Assembly (NCBI GenBank): GCA_937998045.1
Contig: CALKVG010000283.1
Location: 1 to 9,008 of the forward strand
DNA from: an uncultured Myxococcales bacterium
GTDB taxonomy: Bacteria > Myxococcota_A > Polyangia > Polyangiales > Polyangiaceae
Direction of reading: 5' to 3'
DNA: 9,008 nt
The translations under genes were made by a program, and so were the position numbers. Below the pieces are notes generated by a model that was not told the DNA's origin, did no database searches, and saw only the letters and a program-made list of their open reading frames with translations. Below, one piece after another: positions 1 through 5,187 of the stretch. Position 1 is the stretch's first letter, and each line of letters starts with the position of its first letter.

Positions 1-2
1 TG

Positions 3-773
3 GAGCTTCCAGGTCTGGCCCGCGGCCGCCGCGAGGAACCAGCCGATGAAGGCAAGCCACAGCCCCCCGATGAGCCCGCGCCCGAAGAAGGGCACGTACG
101 TGCCGAAGGCCATCGCCACGCCGAGGACGACGAAGAACCATCCGAAGACTTGTCCGACGGCGGATGCCCAGCGCGTGGCGGTATGGAGGTTGCGCGTGGC
201 CGCCCATATCACCGAGCGAAGCAGCCGCCCCCCGTCCAGCGGAAACGCCGGAATGAGGTTGAAGAGCCCCACGATGATGTTGATCGGGCCGAGCCACATG
301 ACGAGCGTCTCGACCGGGCCGAGCTGCGCGAGCAGGACCTGCGGATCGCCTACGGCATCCGGCGGCACGCTGACCAGAGCCGACCCGATCCCCAGGAGGA
401 TGGCGCCGAGCACGATGCTCGTCAGTGGACCGACGAGGGCCATCAGGAACTCCGCTTTCGAACTCGATGGCTCGCGCTCGATGTTCGAGACGCCGCCGAG
501 CAAGAACAGCGTGATGCTGCTCACCGGGATCCCGAAACGCCTCGCCACGAGCGAATGCGCCAGCTCGTGCAGGAGCACCGATGCAAAGAAGAGGATCGCC
601 CCCGCGAACGCCGTGACGATCGCGAGTGCGGCCCCCCAGTTCGGGTGCACCAGCCAGAACCACGACGCAAGGCTCCACGTCAGCAGGAGGACGATGAACA
701 CCCAGGAGTAGTCGATGGCGATCTGGATCCCGAAGATGCGGCCGATGCGTAGTCCGCGCTGAACGCCGTTCAT
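3..773 (-). CDS. Site-2 protease family (M50) intramembrane zinc metalloprotease, partial at 3' end
   Basis: An intramembrane metalloprotease, of the class that cleaves membrane-anchored regulators such as anti-sigma factors; the substrate is unknown. The 257 residues visible read without a stop to the left edge. The zinc motif HELAH lies at residues 69-73 (Glu70 catalytic, His69 and His73 ligands) inside a hydrophobic segment. The second conserved motif, FNLIPAFPLDGGR, lies at 171-183, with Asp180 as third zinc ligand. At least five hydrophobic stretches are present (about 22-42, 48-75, 110-135, 158-176, 207-250). A GG motif at 93-94 (LLGGVSNIE) is typical of the family. Many relatives carry C-terminal CBS domains; that part lies outside the window, so their presence cannot be judged. 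The ATG at 773 is the first good start, but no clear Shine-Dalgarno precedes it, and a TTG four codons upstream is possible. The family call is firm; the substrate is not. Confidence 0.95.
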   Translation of the reverse strand, partial: MNGVQRGLRIGRIFGIQIAIDYSWVFIVLLLTWSLASWFWLVHPNWGAALAIVTAFAGAILFFASVLLHELAHSLVARRFGIPVSSITLFLLGGVSNIEREPSSSKAEFLMALVGPLTSIVLGAILLGIGSALVSVPPDAVGDPQVLLAQLGPVETLVMWLGPINIIVGLFNLIPAFPLDGGRLLRSVIWAATRNLHTATRWASAVGQVFGWFFVVLGVAMAFGTYVPFFGRGLIGGLWLAFIGWFLAAAAGQTWKL

Positions 774-861
774 GTCGGCATTCAAGCCAACTACGTGCCG
801 CGTCGCGCCTGATCCACTTGTGCGCGATCGGAAGGATCTCGAGGACGGTGAGGAGCATCGC

Positions 862-1089
862 TCAGTGCATCGGGAGCGGGACCTTCTTCTTCGGCGGAGG
901 GAACGCACGGTCGAGGGCTGCGAGGTCTTCCTCCGTGAGGCGTATCTTGCGAGCCTCTGCGTCCTCACGGACGTGCTCCGGCGTGCTGGCCTTCGCGACG
1001 GCCGCGACGCCGTCCTGACGGAGGACCCATGCGAGGGCGACCTGCGCAGGGGTGGCGTCCGTGCGCAGCCCGATCTCCTCGGTGCCCAT
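862..1089 (-). pseudogene. Remnant of an aldo/keto reductase (C-terminal ~75 residues only)
   Basis: The last 75 or so codons before the TGA at 862-864 match the C-terminus of NADPH-dependent aldo/keto reductases of the 2,5-diketo-gluconate reductase type. They contain the helix ATPAQVALAWVLRQDGVAAV, the cofactor-binding KAS.PEHV segment, the LTEEDLAALDRAFPPP helix and the basic/proline tail that ends these proteins. Family members are about 270-300 residues, so the TIM-barrel N-terminus with the catalytic Asp/Tyr/Lys/His tetrad is gone. Immediately upstream in the same frame is a different gene fragment (G6PDH-like, 1120-1248), so no reductase could be made. The reading frame itself stays open for 154 codons (862-1326, a GTG at 1326), but no ribosome-binding site precedes it. 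The family call is secure; expression as a small protein is not excluded but unlikely. Confidence 0.8.
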
Positions 1090-1119
1090 GCGAGGGCAGT
1101 GCAAGAAGCGTGGCGGCCG

Positions 1120-1248
1120 CGACCCGGCCGCGTAGTTCGGAAGCTCCGGAGGCGGAGCGGCAGCCCACGCCTGCAGGATCGGCGTGATGAATTTCCAGGC
1201 AGCGAGCACCTCGTCGCTGCGAGTGCAGACCGTCCCGTCGCTACGCCA
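1120..1248 (-). pseudogene. zwf: Remnant of glucose-6-phosphate dehydrogenase (C-terminal segment)
   Basis: About 43 codons resemble the C-terminal part of bacterial glucose-6-phosphate dehydrogenase, the first enzyme of the oxidative pentose phosphate pathway. They read DGTVCTRSDEV (family: GD.TLFTR.DEV), then AAWKFITPILQAWA (family: AAW..V.PIL.AW), then a PNYAAGS motif that in the family is followed by WGP. Here the match stops right after AAGS; the final WGP and ~20 residues are replaced by unrelated sequence, and about 10 codons later the aldo/keto reductase remnant begins in the same frame. The ~450 upstream residues with the NADP Rossmann fold and catalytic His are absent: the HAD gene lies only about 100 bp upstream. 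This is a dead fragment. I recognised it from the conserved motif series, not from an alignment. Confidence 0.7.
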
Positions 1249-1352
1249 GCGTGCGATTCGTGGGCCGAGCGTCGCCGACCAAGTCAATCGTACCGCCAAC
1301 CCGTGGTCCTGATTCGCGAACCGCACGAGTGACGCCCGCGGGAGGTGAGCGC

Positions 1353-2039
1353 TCAGCGCCGGTTGCCGATCTCGTCGAAGTGCTCGAAGAGCCCGGCTGG
1401 GTCTTCATAGACGCGGTACGCGCCGGCGCGCACCAGTTCGTCCTCGCCGTATCCGCCCGAGAGGAGTCCCACGCCGAGAGCGCGCGCGCGTCGCGCCGCG
1501 AGCATGTCCCAGACGCTGTCGCCTACTACGGTGACGTGGCCTATCGGGGCGTTCAGTCGCTCCGCGGCGGCGAGGAACAGATCGGGGTCGGGCTTGGCGT
1601 GCTTGACCTGGTCGCGGGTCACCACGGGCACTCGCTCCAGATCGATCTCGAGCTTCGCCAGCGTCAAGGAGGCGACATCCGTCGGACCGCTCGTGGCGAT
1701 CGCCCACGGAATGCCCCACTCGCCGAGTGATGACAACAGCCGGTGAGCGCCCGGCAGCGGTCGGACCTCGGCCAGCCGGGCCCGGTAGGCGTCGTCGTGC
1801 CGCCGTCGCAGGCGATCCGCCTTCGCGCGATCGAGCTCCATGCCCGTTTCGCGGAGGAGCATGTCGGTCATCAGGCCGCCGCTCATCCCCACCTTGCGAT
1901 GAATCCGCCACATCGAGAGCTCGATGCCATCCGCGCCGAGCGCTTCCCGCCAGGCCATGACGTGCTGGTACACGCTGTCGACCAGCGTTCCGTCGAGATC
2001 GAAGACGAACGCCTCTTGCGAGCGCGTGCGGGGATTCAT
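1353..2039 (-). CDS. HAD superfamily hydrolase (phosphoglycolate phosphatase / beta-phosphoglucomutase-like)
   Basis: A cytosolic haloacid-dehalogenase-fold phosphatase or phosphomutase acting on a small phosphorylated metabolite. Motif I is VFDLDGTLVDS, with nucleophile Asp14 and acid/base Asp16. A helical subfamily-I cap spans about 20-90. Motif II is ATSG (Ser117), motif III is KHAKPDPD (Lys149), and motif IV is VVGDSVWDM (Asp174, Asp178). All catalytic elements are present and the 228 residues are normal for the family. The start was chosen at the ATG at 2039, preceded by AAGAGG about 11 nt upstream; a TTG at 2066 in the same frame is a weaker choice. The gene lies about 60 bp after the DUF2795 gene on the same strand and could be co-transcribed. 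The adjacent G6PDH fragment hints at an old sugar-phosphate locus, but the real substrate cannot be told from sequence. Confidence 0.92.
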   Translation of the reverse strand: MNPRTRSQEAFVFDLDGTLVDSVYQHVMAWREALGADGIELSMWRIHRKVGMSGGLMTDMLLRETGMELDRAKADRLRRRHDDAYRARLAEVRPLPGAHRLLSSLGEWGIPWAIATSGPTDVASLTLAKLEIDLERVPVVTRDQVKHAKPDPDLFLAAAERLNAPIGHVTVVGDSVWDMLAARRARALGVGLLSGGYGEDELVRAGAYRVYEDPAGLFEHFDEIGNRR

Positions 2040-2099
2040 GGAAGGGGTGGCCTCTTGCCTTGGCAAGCCGGAGAAAGCAGCAACGCGCGGGCCACCGCG

Positions 2100-2627
2100 T
2101 CAGCGCGACCGCGGCGACGCCCACCCAACGCTCTCTTGACGATGGCGGGCGTGATCGACGAGCTCGGACTTCGTCTTCGGGAAGTCGATGCCGCCGAGAA
2201 TCTTCGCGACCGCGGCTGCCGACACACCCTCGGTGGCTGCCGCATGCCCACCACGCACGGACGGCGGCTCTCTCTCGGCCGGTGCTCCGTCGCCAGGTCC
2301 CCTTGCCTGGCCGAAGCCGACCGCGACCTCAGCGGCGTCCCGGTACGTTCCGTCCGGCAAGGAGCGGATGGCGCGCATGACATCGGAGTCCGCCGGCACG
2401 CGTTGCGCGGCATATTCGACGAGCTCTCGTTTGCTCTTAGGGAACTCGATACCCGCGAGGGCCTTCTCGATGTCCGCCGCGCAGGGGGCGCGCGGCGGAT
2501 GCGCCGAGGCCATGTGACGCTCGAAGCGCGACTTCTGGTCGAAGGCTTCGCCGTCGTACGGGCACACGTAACGAGGCCGCGACGGCTCACCCGCGCGCTG
2601 GTGCGATACGTCGGGAGACGTGCTCAT
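2100..2627 (-). CDS. DUF2795 protein with N-terminal degenerate C2H2-like zinc finger
   Basis: A 175-residue soluble protein of unknown function. The N-terminus resembles a single C2H2 finger (CPYDGEAF, then FERHMASAH), but the ligand set is Cys22-x2-Asp25-x12-His38-x4-His43, with Asp where the second Cys is expected. Residues 51-106 form a complete DUF2795 domain: ADIEKALAGIEFPKSKRELV followed by LPDGTYRDAAEVAVGFG. A Gly/Pro-rich linker (107-135) leads to a second copy, starting AAVAKILGGIDFPKTKSELV at 138, which ends shortly after the first helix and lacks the LPD.Y half. DUF2795 is a small helical domain sometimes proposed to bind nucleic acid; a regulatory role here is only a guess. The start is well supported: GGAGG sits 5 nt before the ATG at 2627. 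It is divergent from ndh. Existence of the gene is highly likely; function is unknown. Confidence 0.88.
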   Translation of the reverse strand: MSTSPDVSHQRAGEPSRPRYVCPYDGEAFDQKSRFERHMASAHPPRAPCAADIEKALAGIEFPKSKRELVEYAAQRVPADSDVMRAIRSLPDGTYRDAAEVAVGFGQARGPGDGAPAEREPPSVRGGHAAATEGVSAAAVAKILGGIDFPKTKSELVDHARHRQESVGWASPRSR

Positions 2628-2692
2628 GACGACCTCCGGTCGGGCGGCGCTCCGTCAACGCCCTGGATGCAGGCGCGGTGCCTACTGACTGG

Positions 2693-2707
2693 CGCGCCGA
2701 AGGCGCG
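2693..2707. other. Perfect 6-bp hairpin in the divergent intergenic region
   Basis: CGCGCC (2693-2698) and GGCGCG (2702-2707) are exact inverted repeats around a GAA loop. The hairpin lies in the 153-bp gap between the divergent DUF2795 and ndh genes, about 70-90 bp from each start. It could be an operator half-site pair or a transcript hairpin, or chance in very GC-rich DNA. No run of T follows, so it is not a terminator. Confidence 0.25.
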
Positions 2708-2748
2708 TGCTCGACGTTCGCCGCGCGTTGGCGGCCGAGGGACCTCGG

Positions 2749-2764
2749 TGGCACGCGCTCTGCT
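2749..2764 (+). promoter_or_regulatory. Possible sigma-54 (-24/-12) promoter upstream of ndh
   Basis: TGGCACG, four bases, then CTGCT matches the sigma-54 consensus TGGCACGNNNNTTGCW at all defined positions except the first T of the -12 element, with the -24 GG and -12 GC at the correct spacing. Transcription would begin near 2775, only a few bases before the ndh ATG at 2781, giving an almost leaderless message. If the GTG at 2748 is the true ndh start instead, this lies inside the coding region. No upstream activator site was recognised. Confidence 0.25.
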
Positions 2765-2780
2765 GCGTCGTCGCCTCGCG

Positions 2781-4079
2781 ATGTCCGAGGCGCCCCTCGT
2801 CGAGCACGACAATCGCCCACGCGTCGTCGTGGTCGGCGCGGGGTTCGGCGGGCTCGCCGCGGCGAAGCGTCTCGGCCGCAGCCCCGTCGACGTCGTCGTC
2901 GTCGACCGGGAAAACCACCACGTGTTTCAGCCGCTCGTCTACGAGGTCGCGATGGCGGCGCTGTCGGCGCCGAGCGTGTCCGCGCCCATCCGCTCCGTGC
3001 TCTCGCGCTTCCGGAACACGCGCGTCGTGTTGGCCGACGCCCGCGCCGTCGATCTGGCCGGCCGTCGGGTCGTTACCGATCACGGCGTGCTCCCGTACGA
3101 CTACGTCGTCGTCGCCACCGGGATGGAGCCGAGCTACTTCGGGCACGACGACTGGGCGGGCCTCGCGCCGAGCCCGAAGGGGCTCGATGCGGCGCTCGAG
3201 ATCCGCCGGCGCGTGCTGCTGGCGTTCGAAGAGGCGGAGTGGACGCGAGATCCCGAGCGTCGCCGCCGGCTGCTCGAGTTCGTCGTGATCGGCGGCGGGC
3301 CGACGGGCGTCGAGTTCGCCGGCGCACTCGCCGACCTGTCGCAGATCACGCTCGCGCGGGACTTCCGCAACATCGACCCCCGCCTCACGCGCGTGCACCT
3401 CGTCGAGGCGGGCTCGCGCGTCCTACCTACGTTTCCTCCGGACCTGTCCGTGAAGGCGGAGAAGCAGCTGCACCAGCTCGGTGTGGAGGTCCAGTTGCGG
3501 TGCAGCGCGGTCAGCCTCGACCGGTGCGGCGTCACGCTCGACGACGGCAGGCGAATCGAGGCTGCGACTGTGATCTGGGGCGCCGGCGTCCGGCCCACCG
3601 CGATCGTCCACGAGATGGAGGCGCCCCACGATCCCCAGGGTCGCGTGATCGTCGAGCGGGACCTCTCGGTGCCCGGCCACCCGGAGGCCTTCGTAGTCGG
3701 CGACGTCGCCCACTTCGAGCAAGACGGAGCGCCGCTGCCCGGCATCGCGCCCGTCGCGATCCAGCAGGGCCGCGCCGCGGCGCGAGCGATCGCACGGACG
3801 CTGCGGAGAAAGGACCGTCGCGTCTTCCACTACTTCGACAAGGGATTACTCGCGACCATCGGACGCCGGCGTGCCGTCGGGATCATTTTTGGCGTGCACG
3901 TGAGCGGATTCTTCGCGTGGCTCGTCTGGGCGCTGGTGCACGTCGCGTACCTCATCGGCTTCCGCAATCGCTTCGCGGTCATGATCGAGTGGCTCTGGAA
4001 CTACCTGACCTTCAAGCGCGGCGCTCGCGTCATCGAGGGGCTTCACCCCCCTCAGGAGCCCTGCAGGCTCCCGTCCTGA
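2781..4079 (+). CDS. ndh: Type II NADH:quinone oxidoreductase (NDH-2)
   Basis: A non-proton-pumping, FAD-containing peripheral membrane enzyme that passes electrons from NADH to quinone. The 432 residues have the two expected Rossmann folds: FAD site VVVVGAGFGGLAAA (15-28, acidic strand end at Asp42) and NADH site VVIGGGPTGVEFAGALADL (168-186). The second FAD motif VVGDVAHF is at 305-312, and the quinone-site AIQQG segment at 326-330. The C-terminal amphipathic/hydrophobic membrane anchor (about 365-412, with GVHVSGFFAWLVWALVHVAY and a W-rich end) is complete. Length is typical. The ATG at 2781 fits the usual short N-terminus, but no clear Shine-Dalgarno precedes it. A GTG at 2748, in frame and behind AGGGA, would add 11 residues. 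The gene heads a plus-strand group with the formaldehyde dehydrogenase and the TrxR-like fusion. Confidence 0.95.
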   Translation: MSEAPLVEHDNRPRVVVVGAGFGGLAAAKRLGRSPVDVVVVDRENHHVFQPLVYEVAMAALSAPSVSAPIRSVLSRFRNTRVVLADARAVDLAGRRVVTDHGVLPYDYVVVATGMEPSYFGHDDWAGLAPSPKGLDAALEIRRRVLLAFEEAEWTRDPERRRRLLEFVVIGGGPTGVEFAGALADLSQITLARDFRNIDPRLTRVHLVEAGSRVLPTFPPDLSVKAEKQLHQLGVEVQLRCSAVSLDRCGVTLDDGRRIEAATVIWGAGVRPTAIVHEMEAPHDPQGRVIVERDLSVPGHPEAFVVGDVAHFEQDGAPLPGIAPVAIQQGRAAARAIARTLRRKDRRVFHYFDKGLLATIGRRRAVGIIFGVHVSGFFAWLVWALVHVAYLIGFRNRFAVMIEWLWNYLTFKRGARVIEGLHPPQEPCRLPS

Positions 4080-4118
4080 GCTCGCCCGCCGGCGCGTCCT
4101 CGATCGCGGGCGGGGCTT
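4079..4118 (+). terminator. Possible weak intrinsic terminator after ndh
   Basis: AGCTCGCCCGC (4079-4089, overlapping the ndh stop) can pair with GCGGGCGGGGCT (4106-4117), with one bulged G and one G-T pair. The stem is followed by TCTTCG rather than a true T run. It may reduce read-through into the next gene, which begins 165 bp after ndh; this gap contains no other feature I can support. Confidence 0.3.
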
Positions 4119-4244
4119 CTTCGTCCGCGGCGCGGCTCCACCAGGTCCAGTGGCATCTGCGATGCACGCGGAATGTGGAAAACGTCGGAACCGCATCTGA
4201 ACTCGCGACCCCGCGAGGGCCGGCTCGAGAAGGAAGCAGACCCC

Positions 4245-5179
4245 ATGAAAGCGCTCGTCTACAACGGTCCACGCAACGTGAGCGTCGAGAACGTTCCGGA
4301 CCCGAAGATCGAACAGCCTACCGACGTGATGGTGAGGATCACGGCCACGAACATCTGCGGCTCTGATCTTCACATGTACGAAGGCCGAACCGACATCGAG
4401 CCCGGGCGAGTGCTCGGCCACGAGAACCTCGGGGAGGTGGTCGAGGTCGGTGAGGCGGTCGTCCGCATCAAGAAGGGCGACATGGTCTGCCTCCCGTTCA
4501 ACATCGGCTGTGGCTTCTGCAAGAACTGCGATAAGGGGTTCACTGCGCTCTGCCTCACGGTCAACCCCGGCATGGCGGGAGCGGCCTATGGCTTCGCCGA
4601 TATGGGACCGTTCAACGGCGGTCAGGCCGAGTTTCTGCGCGTTCCGTTCGGCGACTTCAACTGCCTTAGGCTCCCACCCGACGCGCGCGAAAAGGAGACC
4701 GACTACGTGATGGTCGCCGACATCTTCCCGACCGGATGGCACGCGACCGTGCTCGCGGGCCTAAAGCCGGGCAACTCGTGCGCGATTTACGGCGCCGGGC
4801 CGGTCGGTCTCATGGCCGCCTATTCCGCCGTGCTCCGGGGGGCCACCAAGGTCTTCAGCGTCGACCGCCACCCCGACCGACTGGCGCTGGCCGAGAAGAT
4901 CGGCGCGATCCCGATCGACGACTCCAAAGGGTCGCCAGTCGAGCAGATCCTCGCGCAAACGGGCGGCGAGGGGGCCGACGTCGGCTGCGAGTGCGTGGGC
5001 TATCAGGCGCACGACCCGCAGGGCCGCGAGAGCTCCGCAACCTCATTCACGTGGGCAAGGCCAAGCCCTCGATGATCGTGTCTCACGAGCTGCCGCTGAC
5101 CGAGGCGCCGGAGGCATACAGGCACTTCGACGCACGAGACTACGGCTGGACGAAGGTCGTGCTTCGTCCAGCCGCCTGA
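4245..5179 (+). pseudogene. Zinc-dependent formaldehyde dehydrogenase (glutathione-independent type), disrupted by internal deletion and frameshift
   Basis: The frame from ATG 4245 (AAGGA about 10 nt upstream) encodes a medium-chain zinc dehydrogenase of the Pseudomonas-type formaldehyde dehydrogenase family, which oxidises formaldehyde with NAD without added glutathione. Catalytic zinc ligands include Cys38 (NICGSDLH) and His59 (GHE). The structural zinc site is Cys89, Cys92, Cys95 and Cys103. The NAD motif GAGPVG is at 183-188, with Asp207 at the NAD-preferring strand end. The family signature VGYQAHDPQG (251-260) is followed at once, near 5025-5032, by a jump of frame, and the frame-1 product ends with junk at 5075. 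The other frame continues with the true C-terminus (LRNLIHVGKAKPS, then HELPLTEAPEAYRHFDA, GWTKVVL) to the TGA at 5177-5179. Total coding length is about 310 codons against about 380-400 in the family, so some 75-85 residues are missing. A misassembly is the main alternative to a true pseudogene. Confidence 0.88.
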
Positions 5180-5187
5180 GGGCTACC

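Noticed and set aside
46..752. Two plus-strand open frames opposite the site-2 protease
   Set aside because: The minus strand carries HELAH and the NLIPAFPLDGG motif with membrane segments; the plus-strand translations have neither domain nor membrane character.
774..861. Possible short open frame starting ATG 858 between the aldo/keto remnant and the protease
   Set aside because: It has no ribosome-binding site, overlaps the protease out of frame and matches nothing; treated as plain intergenic DNA.
1743..2780. Long plus-strand open extension upstream of ndh, in the same frame
   Set aside because: It runs antisense through the HAD and DUF2795 genes, whose motifs are clear on the minus strand. 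Its translation is Arg/Ala-rich without any family pattern, so the ndh start was kept at 2781.
2678..4366. 562-codon plus-strand open frame overlapping ndh
   Set aside because: Very Arg-rich translation without motifs, in a shifted frame over a clear NDH-2 gene; typical GC-driven shadow frame.
3846..4742. 298-codon minus-strand open frame across the ndh end and formaldehyde dehydrogenase start
   Set aside because: Antisense to two well-recognised genes and without any family pattern.
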